Shown here: piece by piece, positions 1-6,286 of the stretch
How positions within the stretch are numbered: position 1 is the stretch's first letter
Layout: each line of letters opens with the position of its first letter
Source of the DNA: an uncultured Actinomycetes bacterium
Lineage (GTDB): Bacteria > Actinomycetota > Thermoleophilia > Gaiellales > F1-60-MAGs149
Direction of reading: 5' to 3'
Assembly (NCBI GenBank): GCA_903873565.1
Contig: CAIQOY010000134.1
Coordinates: forward strand, 1 to 12,448
DNA length: 12,448 nucleotides
Position numbers and translations under genes: made by a program
The notes under the pieces: generated by a model
What the model was told of the DNA's origin: nothing
The model's input: the letters and a program-made list of their open reading frames with translations, nothing else
Databases searched by the model: none

Positions 1-79
1 CCGTCAGGGAGGCGAGCGCCTCCAGTGCGAGGTCCCGGTTGCCGTGGGCGACGATGCCGACGGCGAGCCGGGCGCTCAC
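1..79 (-). CDS. Glycosyltransferase family 2-like protein, N-terminal fragment
   Basis: Only the first 26 codons lie in the window; the gene continues beyond position 1. The reading frame opens with GTG at 79-77, overlapping the TGA stop of the upstream epimerase (GTGA, 76-79), an arrangement used by other gene pairs in this block. The visible peptide begins VSARLAVGIVAHGNRDLALE and continues into an ALASLT stretch. A short beta-strand, then V-A-H-G-N, then a helix ending in a SL element is how GT-A fold family 2 glycosyltransferases begin (compare the common IVTYN...L..SL pattern). Coupling to a sugar-nucleotide epimerase supports a role in surface polysaccharide synthesis. The nucleotide-binding DxD motif lies outside the window, so the family call rests on about 26 residues and the context. 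Confidence 0.55.
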   Translation of the reverse strand, partial: MSARLAVGIVAHGNRDLALEALASLT

Positions 80-1185
80 CGCTCGAGACCCCGCCGGCGC
101 AGCTCCTCCATGGCGTCCTCGACGCGGTCCACGGCCTCCTGCTCGGCCATCCACCCGGCCAGCGCCCCGAGGCCGTCGTCGAGGCCGACCTCGGCCTCGA
201 AGCCGAGGGCGGCGCGGGCCCGGGCCGGGTCGCCGATGCAGTGGCGGATGTCGCCGGCGCGGTAGGTGCCGGCGACCTCGGGCTCGATCTCGGCCCCGAG
301 CCCGCGGGCGAGGCCGCGGGCGATGTCGACGACGCTCGCCGGGCGCCCCGTGCAGACGTTGGCCACGAGGCCCGCCGCGTCCGACTCCACGGCGAGGTGG
401 AAGGCGCGGGCGACGTCCGTCACGTGCACGAAGTCGCGCGTCTGGGCGCCGTCCTCGAAGGCGATCGGGGCGTGGCCGTTGAGGAGCCGGCTCCCGAAGA
501 TCGCGGCCACCCCCGTGTAGGGGTTGCCGAGGGCCTGGCGCGGGCCGTAGACGTTGAACAGGCGCAGGGCCGCCGTCGGGATGCCGTAGGCCTCCCCGAC
601 CGACAGGCAGAGCTCCTCGTGGTCGCGCTTGGTGACCGCGTAGACGGAGGTCGGCAGGAGCGGCTTGTCCTCGCGGGTGGGCTCGGGCGCGAGCGGGCGG
701 CCGTCGCGCTCGAGCTCCCAGCGGCGCGCCGCGAGCTGCGCCTCGGGCCGCAGCCCCGGCGCGAGCCCGGACTCGCCCGTCGCGGGGTCGCGGTACTGGC
801 CCTCGCCGTAGATCGACATCGACGAGGCGACGACCAGCCGCCGGACCCGGTCGCGGCGCTCCACGAGGCGCTCGAGCAGGACCGCGCAGCCGACGCTGTT
901 GACGTCGACGTAGCGGCGGATCTCGTACATCGACTGGCCCACGCCCACCGCCGCGGCGAGGTGGACGACCGCGTCGACGTCGTCGAGGGCGCGGTCGAGG
1001 GCGTCGGCGTCCCGCACGTCGCCGACGACCAGCTCCACGCCCGGGTCGAGGTAGGCCGGCGGGCCATCGGGGTGCACCTGCGGGTCGAGCGCGTCGAACG
1101 CGCGCACCGCGTGGCCCGCGGCCAGGAGGCGGTCCGCGAGGTGGGAGCCGATGAAGCCGGCTCCGCCGGTGACCAGGACGCGCAT
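76..1185 (-). CDS. NAD-dependent sugar-nucleotide epimerase, dTDP-L-rhamnose 4-epimerase-like
   Basis: This 369-residue extended SDR protein probably interconverts nucleotide sugars for surface glycans in the cytoplasm. The Rossmann NAD motif TGGAGFIG is at residues 6-13, an acidic residue of the DV pair at 56-57, HLAA at 75-78, the catalytic Ser in the SSMSIYG segment at 121-127, and the YxxxK pair at Y182/K186. LRLFNVYGPRQ (207-217) and TRDFVHVTDV (249-258) are typical of GalE/RmlB relatives. The stretches NPYTGVAAIF and GSRLLNG (221-237), plus a roughly 45-residue insert before the catalytic Tyr, resemble dTDP-L-rhamnose 4-epimerases (WbiB type) more than GalE. In those relatives, as I recall them, the insert carries Cys pairs; here they are absent (see findings). 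The ATG start is at 1185. It follows the Ig-domain gene by 40 bp and overlaps the glycosyltransferase by 4 bp. The epimerase family is sure; substrate is inferred. Confidence 0.9.
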   Translation of the reverse strand: MRVLVTGGAGFIGSHLADRLLAAGHAVRAFDALDPQVHPDGPPAYLDPGVELVVGDVRDADALDRALDDVDAVVHLAAAVGVGQSMYEIRRYVDVNSVGCAVLLERLVERRDRVRRLVVASSMSIYGEGQYRDPATGESGLAPGLRPEAQLAARRWELERDGRPLAPEPTREDKPLLPTSVYAVTKRDHEELCLSVGEAYGIPTAALRLFNVYGPRQALGNPYTGVAAIFGSRLLNGHAPIAFEDGAQTRDFVHVTDVARAFHLAVESDAAGLVANVCTGRPASVVDIARGLARGLGAEIEPEVAGTYRAGDIRHCIGDPARARAALGFEAEVGLDDGLGALAGWMAEQEAVDRVEDAMEELRRRGLER

Positions 1186-1225
1186 GCCCGCATGGTACGG
1201 GGGCGGCGCGGCCGCCGCCGCGCTC

Positions 1226-2716
1226 TCAGTCCGAGGGGCGGGTCAGCGCGGCGTCGGCCTCGCCGATCGTGCGCAGGGGGTCGAGCCGCTCGACCGCCGA
1301 CTCGGCGCCGGGCGCGAGCGTGATGGCGTCGCCGCTGCGCTCGGCGCGGCGCTGGAGGCTCTCGTCGTCGAGCACGAGGACGAGCCCGCCGCGCCGCTGG
1401 AAGCGCTCCAGGGCGGCGATCAGCCCGGGCGTCCAGACGGGCGCCCCGGCGATCGCCACCAGCCGCGTGCCGCGCGGCACGCCACGGGCCTCGATGCGCG
1501 CGTCCGTGATCGCCCCGACGCGCCGGTCCGTGCCCGTCGCGAGCGCCGCCGCGACGCGCCCGATGCCGGCGAGGCCGGCCTCGGCGCCCTCGCCGAGCGG
1601 CCGGTCGAGGGCGAGCGGCGCCGGCGGCACGTCGGGGAAGCCGGACAGGTCGGCGTCGGCGGTGTTGGCGGCCTGCCACGAGTAGAGCGGCGACAGCACG
1701 AGCACGGGCGCGCGACCGGCGACGGCCTCGGGGGCCCAGCCCTGCCAGCCGCCACCCGCGATCTCGACGGCGTAGAAGCCGGCCTGGGCCGGCGGCAGGC
1801 GGACCGCGCCCGGGGCGCCCTGGGCGCGCGCGACCGCGGTCCCCGGGAACGAGGCCCCGGGCCGGTGGCGCACCAGCTCGACGTCGCTGAGGAGCGTGAC
1901 GGGCTGGAGCGAGGGCGTCAGGGCCACGGTGCGCACGCCGACGACGCGCGCCGGCTCGAGCTCGCCCGGCTCCACGAGCGCCGGGGCGATCACCAGGTTG
2001 CCGGCCCGGTCCTCGGCGCGCCAGCCGACGATGTAGGACCCGGGGTCGACCGCCTCGCCCGTCCGGTCGAGCGGAAGGTTGCCGGCGTCGGCCGCCCAGC
2101 GCATCTGCTTGCGGCGCTCCCAGGTCAGCTGCGTCTCCCGCCGGATCAGTCGCGCGGTGCCGTTGGGCTGCACCTGGCGCACGTCGAGGCGGAAGCGCGT
2201 CGGCTCGCTCGAGCTGAGCGTGAACGAGTAGACGCCGATGTCGCCCTCGAGCCCGGGGGTGATGTAGCGCCCGGCCTTCGCGTTCGACTGCACCTCGGGC
2301 GGCGTGGCGTCGAGGCGGATCGGGTCGGGGATCCGGATCAGCCGCTCGCCGCTGCCGAGCTCGATCGCGAAGCGGTAGATCCCATCCGGCGCGAGGGTGC
2401 CCGCGGCGTCGGTGCCGTTCCAAGCCGCGCGGATGCGGCGGCCCGTCTGCTCCATGCGGGCGCGCGTCACGACCCGATTGTCGGCGTCGAGGATGAGCAC
2501 CACCGCGCGCTGGCGCTCGCGCAGCCCGACGCGCAGCGTGGCCTCGCGGCGGCGCGGCTTGTAGGCGTCGGGGGAGAAGACGCGGTTGCCGATCGTGGGG
2601 CCGACGATCGGCGAGGGCGCGCTCTTGAGGATCTGGGCGCGCACGAAGACCACCGCGGCGCCCCCGATCAGGAGCAGCGCGAGGACCAGGGCGAGGATCC
2701 GCACGAGTCGCTCCAT
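1226..2716 (-). CDS. Membrane-anchored protein with FlgD-type Ig domains and a DMFase-like C-terminal domain
   Basis: I do not recognise a named gene. The 496-residue product has a single hydrophobic N-terminal segment (about 5-27) with a short basic start, so it is probably an uncleaved anchor with the rest outside the membrane. Residues about 60-125 look like a FlgD-type Ig-like fold, with the hallmark W-N-G-x-D at 99-103 and D-G-I-Y-R-F at 111-116. A second Ig-like domain spans about 137-245 and ends in GSYIVGWRAEDRAGN (226-240), a common beta-sandwich end. The C-terminal half (about 260-490) looks alpha/beta, with Y345-S-W-Q-A near N351 and a GGLVLVLDD strand (443-451). This recalls the C-terminal domain of the N,N-dimethylformamidase large-subunit family, usually seen in exported proteins of unknown function. 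The start is ATG at 2716, 10 bp after the ACT-protein stop, without a clear Shine-Dalgarno sequence. Function unknown. Confidence 0.85.
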   Translation of the reverse strand: MERLVRILALVLALLLIGGAAVVFVRAQILKSAPSPIVGPTIGNRVFSPDAYKPRRREATLRVGLRERQRAVVLILDADNRVVTRARMEQTGRRIRAAWNGTDAAGTLAPDGIYRFAIELGSGERLIRIPDPIRLDATPPEVQSNAKAGRYITPGLEGDIGVYSFTLSSSEPTRFRLDVRQVQPNGTARLIRRETQLTWERRKQMRWAADAGNLPLDRTGEAVDPGSYIVGWRAEDRAGNLVIAPALVEPGELEPARVVGVRTVALTPSLQPVTLLSDVELVRHRPGASFPGTAVARAQGAPGAVRLPPAQAGFYAVEIAGGGWQGWAPEAVAGRAPVLVLSPLYSWQAANTADADLSGFPDVPPAPLALDRPLGEGAEAGLAGIGRVAAALATGTDRRVGAITDARIEARGVPRGTRLVAIAGAPVWTPGLIAALERFQRRGGLVLVLDDESLQRRAERSGDAITLAPGAESAVERLDPLRTIGEADAALTRPSD

Positions 2717-2726
2717 CGGGCGAATG

Positions 2727-3200
2727 CTAGAGGGCGTCCGCCGCCGGCGGCTGCCGGGCCGCCTCGAGCAGCTGGCGCGCGGCGTCGCGCAGGCCGCGCA
2801 GGATCGCGAGCGCCTCCGGCCAGTCGGCCTCGGGCACGATCAGGTGGTCGCGCGAGGCGGTGCCGACCGGGATGATCGGTATCCCGCGGTCGGCGAGCGC
2901 CCCCGTGATCGTCGAGGCGAAGCCGGTCAGCTCGGGCGGCAGGGGCGCGGTCAGCAGGATCACGCGCAGGCCGTCCTGGCGGGTGTCCGCGGGCGGCATC
3001 GCGTCGGCGACCGGGCGGCGCACGACGAAGGTGGTCTCGAGCGGGTCGTCTATGCGGGCGCCGAAGCCCTCGGCCAGGAGCGCCTCCGGTGACGGCGGGG
3101 CCGAGCCGCGGCCGTAGCCGAGCAGCGCGTACTCGTGCTCGAGGAGCATGGGGTCGAGCGCGGCGAGCGCCTCGGCCAGCGCGGGGACGTCGGCATCCAC
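2727..3200 (-). CDS. Small ACT-like regulatory domain protein
   Basis: This 157-residue soluble protein probably binds a small ligand, as ACT domains bind amino acids. The N-terminal half (about 1-75) has the pattern of a short beta-rich domain (H22-E-Y-A-L-L-G-Y). The C-terminal half holds the more recognisable element: L91-TGFASTITGALADRGIPI (helix then strand), followed by a strand ending D118-HLIVPE. That reads like the ACT repeat of the small two-ACT proteins of the COG3603/CASTOR-like type. The start is a GTG at 3200; the only nearby ATG (3196) is out of frame. The gene starts 19 bp after the FAD oxidoreductase stop and ends 10 bp before the Ig-domain gene, so it is probably co-transcribed. 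It could sense a product of the upstream flavoenzymes, which is inference. No catalytic residues are visible. Confidence 0.72.
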   Translation of the reverse strand: MDADVPALAEALAALDPMLLEHEYALLGYGRGSAPPSPEALLAEGFGARIDDPLETTFVVRRPVADAMPPADTRQDGLRVILLTAPLPPELTGFASTITGALADRGIPIIPVGTASRDHLIVPEADWPEALAILRGLRDAARQLLEAARQPPAADAL

Positions 3201-3219
3201 GCCGCGCAGCGTACCGGCC

Positions 3220-4296
3220 TCAGGGCAGCGCGGGCAGGCGCTCGGCGCGCAGCACGTCGAGGTAGCGCAGCTGCCGGAAGGGCCGGGCGGGCGGGTCGGC
3301 AGCGGTCGCGCCGGGGCCGAGCCAGCGGCGGACGGCGCGGCGCTTGAGGGCGTCGGGGGTGCGGCGCGTCCAGCGCTGCGCGCGCAGCAGGCGCCGGTAG
3401 CCGCCGAGGTGGGCGGCGTGGAGGGCCGCGTAGCGGGCCTCGGCCGCCGGGCGCTCGAGGCCGCCCTCGAGCACGGCGCGCACGAGGCGGCCGGCGGCGC
3501 AGCCGAAGTAGGCGGCGGGGCGGATCCCCTCGAGGGTCAGGGGCAGGGCGTGCCCGGCGGCGTCGCCGACGAACAGCACGCCGTCGGCGACGGGGTCGCG
3601 CGGGACGCAGCTGATGGCGCCGCCGTGGCGCTCCGTGCCGGCGCCGACCCGCTCGCGCTCGCGCAGCGTCCCGAGCGCGGGGTTGAGGGGCTCGCGCACG
3701 AAGGAGCCGACCCCGACCCGCGCGTGGTCGCCCGACGGGAACGACCAGGCGTAGCCGGCGCGGAGGATCGCGCGGTCGAAGATGAAGTCGAAGCCCGGCG
3801 TCGGCGGGGCCGCCGCGCTCGGCACGTGGTCCTCCGTGCCCGTCACGAGGCGCACGTCGGCCCCCGGGGTCGGCCCGGCCGGGTCGAGGACGCGCCGCCA
3901 GCCGGAGGCGTCGACCAGGTGGTCGGCGGTCAGGCGCTCGCCGTCGGCGCCGATCGCGACGCCGGCCGCGCGCCCCGTGATGCGCACCTGCGCGAAGCGG
4001 GCGTCGCCCTGCGCGGCGAGCAGCCGGCAGGCGGCCTCGTAGTCGACCGTGCAGAACGGCTCGGGGAGGTCGACGCGCCACGTGTCGCGCCCGACCCTGA
4101 GGCGCATCCGGCGGTCGGCGTGGAGGATCGCGTCGCCGATCCCGAGCCACTCGGCGAGGGACACGGGCAGCGCGCAGGCCGACGTCTGGTGGGCCCCGAT
4201 CGGCGAGCGGTCGACGAGCAGGACGTCGCGGCCGCGCAGCTCGCGGGCCGCGGTCAGCCCCGCGAACGAGGCGCCCACGATCAGGACCTCGGTCAC
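3220..4296 (-). CDS. FAD-dependent oxidoreductase, geranylgeranyl reductase-like family
   Basis: The 358-residue product is a group A flavoprotein monooxygenase/reductase fold enzyme. The N-terminal dinucleotide motif is VGASFAG (7-13, G8/S10/G13), followed by the acidic end of beta2 in LLVDRS (26-31). YAWSFPSGDHARVGVGSF (182-199) and FVGDAAGHALPLTLEGIRPA (242-261) match the central and second FAD motifs of geranylgeranyl-reductase/digeranylglycerophospholipid-reductase relatives, which reduce isoprenoid double bonds or act on other lipophilic or aromatic substrates. The C-terminus (about 285-358) is a basic helical cap. I chose GTG 4296 as start because it falls directly before the FAD strand and overlaps the upstream flavoprotein stop (GTGA, 4293-4296), as in other gene pairs here; a longer frame to 4647 would lie inside the upstream gene. 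No membrane segment is evident. The substrate cannot be told from sequence. Confidence 0.87.
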   Translation of the reverse strand: MTEVLIVGASFAGLTAARELRGRDVLLVDRSPIGAHQTSACALPVSLAEWLGIGDAILHADRRMRLRVGRDTWRVDLPEPFCTVDYEAACRLLAAQGDARFAQVRITGRAAGVAIGADGERLTADHLVDASGWRRVLDPAGPTPGADVRLVTGTEDHVPSAAAPPTPGFDFIFDRAILRAGYAWSFPSGDHARVGVGSFVREPLNPALGTLRERERVGAGTERHGGAISCVPRDPVADGVLFVGDAAGHALPLTLEGIRPAAYFGCAAGRLVRAVLEGGLERPAAEARYAALHAAHLGGYRRLLRAQRWTRRTPDALKRRAVRRWLGPGATAADPPARPFRQLRYLDVLRAERLPALP

Positions 4297-5474
4297 GCGA
4301 CGGCCTCGGCGGCGGCGCGGCCCGCGCGGCGGCCGTAGACGCAGCAGTCGAGGAGCGAGTTGCCCATCATGCGGTTGCGGCCGTGGACGCCGCCCGTGAT
4401 CTCGCCGGCCGCCCACACCCCGGGCACGGTGGTGGCGCCGTCGGGGTCGATCACGAGGCCGCCGTTCTGGTAGTGGAGGACGGGGTGCACGTGGATCGGC
4501 TCGGCGAGGGGGTCGATCCCGGCCTTGCGGTAGCGGCGCAGCATGTAGGGCAGCGAGATGTCCGCGTCGGCGGGGTCGACGGGGGAGCAGTCGAGCAGGA
4601 CGGCGGGGCGCCCGTCGGGCGTCTCGGCGCCGCGGCCCTCGGCGCACTCGCGCAGGATCGCCTCCGCCACCACGTCGCGCGGGGCGAGCTCGTCGACGAA
4701 GCGCTCGCCCCGGCCGTTGCGGAGCAGGGCGCCGTAGGCCCGGGTGGTCTCCGGCACGGCGTAGCCCGCCAGCGGCGGCGGCCAGGCGGCGCCCGTCGGG
4801 TGGCGCTGCAGGGAGTCGTGGTCGCGCTCGGCGCAGCCCAGGGCGACCGCGAGCTCCGCGACCTCGCCGGTCGCGCCGTCGCCGTTGGTCGACAGCTCGC
4901 CGGTCTCCTCGGCGACGCGCTTGCAGCGGCCGCCGGCGGCCAGCACGATCGCGCCGTGGTCGAGGGCGATCCGCTCGCCGCCGCGCTCCACGGTGGCCCG
5001 GCCGGGCTCGAGGGCCACGAGGCGCGCGTGGTCGAGCACCTCGATCCCGTCCGCGGACTCGACGGCGGCGCGCAGCGCCGACGCGATCGCGTGCCCCGTG
5101 CGGTCGCCGACCTGCAGCAGGCGCCGGCGGGTCGCGCCGCCGCAGCGGGCGAGGCGCAGGGCGCCGTCGGCCTCGCGGGTGAAGGCGACGCCGAGGCCCT
5201 CGAGCCAGGCGACGGCCGCCGGGCCGTCCTCGACGAGCCGGCGCGCGAGCGCCGGGTCGGCGGTGTCGTGCGACGAGGCGATCACGTCCGCGAGGTGCGT
5301 CTCGACATCGTCATCGGGCCCGACGGCGGCCTGGATGCCGCCCTGGGCCTTGGCCGTGTTGCAGGAGGCGACGCCGAGCTTCGTGGCCAGCGTCACGGAG
5401 GCGCCGGCCGCGTGCGCGGCGAGCGCCGCGGCGAGCCCGGCCCCGCCGGAGCCGATCACCACCACGTCGGGCAC
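4293..5474 (-). CDS. Short SdhA/FrdA/NadB-family flavoprotein
   Basis: This 393-residue protein belongs to the succinate dehydrogenase/fumarate reductase/L-aspartate oxidase flavoprotein family, which oxidises or reduces C4 dicarboxylates at FAD. Visible motifs are GSGGAG (8-13), NTAKAQGGIQ (39-48), GDRTGHAI (123-130), RHPTG (224-228), RNGRGERFVDELAPRDVV (252-269), HPVLHYQNGGL (330-340), AAGEITGGVHGRNR (355-368) and GNSLLD (371-376). The dicarboxylate-site residues of the family appear conserved: H225, R266, H334 and R366/R368. The His that carries covalent FAD in SdhA/FrdA is Asn here (N39), so FAD should be non-covalent, as in NadB. The usual C-terminal helical domain is missing; the family is commonly 530-600 residues and this ends just after the last FAD motif. 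Its GTG start is one base after the ComA-like stop. No iron-sulfur or membrane subunits are nearby, and no nadA or nadC. Confidence 0.88.
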   Translation of the reverse strand: MPDVVVIGSGGAGLAAALAAHAAGASVTLATKLGVASCNTAKAQGGIQAAVGPDDDVETHLADVIASSHDTADPALARRLVEDGPAAVAWLEGLGVAFTREADGALRLARCGGATRRRLLQVGDRTGHAIASALRAAVESADGIEVLDHARLVALEPGRATVERGGERIALDHGAIVLAAGGRCKRVAEETGELSTNGDGATGEVAELAVALGCAERDHDSLQRHPTGAAWPPPLAGYAVPETTRAYGALLRNGRGERFVDELAPRDVVAEAILRECAEGRGAETPDGRPAVLLDCSPVDPADADISLPYMLRRYRKAGIDPLAEPIHVHPVLHYQNGGLVIDPDGATTVPGVWAAGEITGGVHGRNRMMGNSLLDCCVYGRRAGRAAAEAVA

Positions 5475-5475
5475 G

Positions 5476-6246
5476 TCAGCCCTCGAGGTCGAGGATCTGC
5501 GCCATCGTGTCGGAGCGTAGACCCCGGCGCAGCGTCTCGAGCGGGATGACCTCGTCCGGCGGGATGTTGCCGAGGTTGACGTCGGGCCCGAGGTGCTTGA
5601 TGAACCAGGCCTGCTGGGACTTCTGCGGCGCCTCGAAGAGCAGGCCGGCCACGTCGATCTCGTGGGCGATCTCGTCGATCAGGCCGCTGCGCACCTCGCC
5701 GGAGGTGCGGAAGATGCCGGCGGTGCCGGACTCGCGGGCCTCGGTGATCACCTTCCAGGCGCCGGCGCCCTGCTCCTCCTTGATCCACTCGACCCACTGG
5801 TACGGGGCGAAGATCTCCTCGGCGTCCTTCGAGCCCACCTCGCTGAGCACCTTGAAGTCGCGGGCGAACAGGTCGATCAGCTCGAGCTTGCGCTCCCGGG
5901 CCATGTCGATCGTGCCGTCGGACACCTCGACGCACTCGAAGCCCTGCTCGGTCAGCCACGTGCGGTAGCCGTCGATCCGGCCGCGGGCCTCCGCCACCTC
6001 GAGCAGCGTGCCGCCGCAGACGACGGGGATGCCGAGCGAGCGGTACAGGTCGAGCTTGTCGCGCAGGTTCGCCGTCACGTACGAGGTGCCCCAGCCGAGC
6101 TTGACGATGTCGATGAAGTCGCCGCCCATCTCCACCATCGAGCGGATCTCGGCCAGGCTCAGGCCCTTGTCCATGACGTGCGTCATCCCGACCTCGCGCG
6201 GCTTGGGCACGCGCGGGGGCAGCTCGAGGAAGCCGGCCGCGTCCAT
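5476..6246 (-). CDS. comA: Phosphosulfolactate synthase (ComA) homologue
   Basis: The 256-residue product matches the phosphosulfolactate synthase family along its whole length. The known enzyme adds sulfite to phosphoenolpyruvate to give (2R)-phospho-3-sulfolactate, the first step of archaeal coenzyme M synthesis; Bacillus YitD and plant HSA32 are relatives. Family signatures seen are THVMDKGLS (22-30), DIVKLGWGTS (46-55), CGGTLLEVA (77-85), VEVSDGTID (106-114), VLSEVGSK (133-140), ITEARESGTAGIF (167-179), FEAPQKSQQAWF (204-215) and VNLGNIPPDEVIPLETLRR (223-241), consistent with a TIM barrel with strand-end basic and acidic residues. ATG 6246 gives the usual N-terminal FLELPPR segment before the barrel; no strong ribosome site precedes it. 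It is followed one base later by the flavoprotein. Genes for the next coenzyme M steps (comB, comC, comDE) are not visible, so the pathway here is unknown and the symbol denotes homology only. Confidence 0.88.
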   Translation of the reverse strand: MDAAGFLELPPRVPKPREVGMTHVMDKGLSLAEIRSMVEMGGDFIDIVKLGWGTSYVTANLRDKLDLYRSLGIPVVCGGTLLEVAEARGRIDGYRTWLTEQGFECVEVSDGTIDMARERKLELIDLFARDFKVLSEVGSKDAEEIFAPYQWVEWIKEEQGAGAWKVITEARESGTAGIFRTSGEVRSGLIDEIAHEIDVAGLLFEAPQKSQQAWFIKHLGPDVNLGNIPPDEVIPLETLRRGLRSDTMAQILDLEG

Positions 6247-6286
6247 GCGGAAAGGCTATCAGCCGCATCAGGAACGCCAATCAGGC

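Noticed and set aside
1202..1216. Short inverted repeat ggcggc/gccgcc between the Ig-protein and epimerase genes
   Set aside because: Six base pairs with a 3-base loop in a run of G and C and no T-tract; expected by chance at this composition.
25..1323. Long open frame on the plus strand opposite the epimerase
   Set aside because: It is rich in Arg, Gly, Val and Ala, has no domain motifs and mirrors the epimerase codons; a GC-rich antisense artefact.
420..2423. 667-codon minus-strand frame across the Ig-protein and epimerase genes
   Set aside because: It is out of frame with both well-supported genes, and its composition (Arg/Pro/Ala runs) is that of a shadow.
3220..4647. Longer version of the FAD oxidoreductase starting at 4647
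   Set aside because: The extra N-terminal part is Arg/Pro-rich shadow of the upstream flavoprotein; the FAD motif begins right after GTG 4296.
4293..5474. Call as L-aspartate oxidase (nadB)
   Set aside because: No nadA or nadC nearby, the C-terminal domain is missing, and the end motif reads GRNRMMGNSLLD, which does not distinguish NadB from fumarate-reductase types.
6267..6285. Two copies of atcagg 13 bp apart between the kinase and the ComA-like gene
   Set aside because: A 6-bp copy at a 13-bp period is weak and does not fit the 11-bp period of OmpR-type sites.
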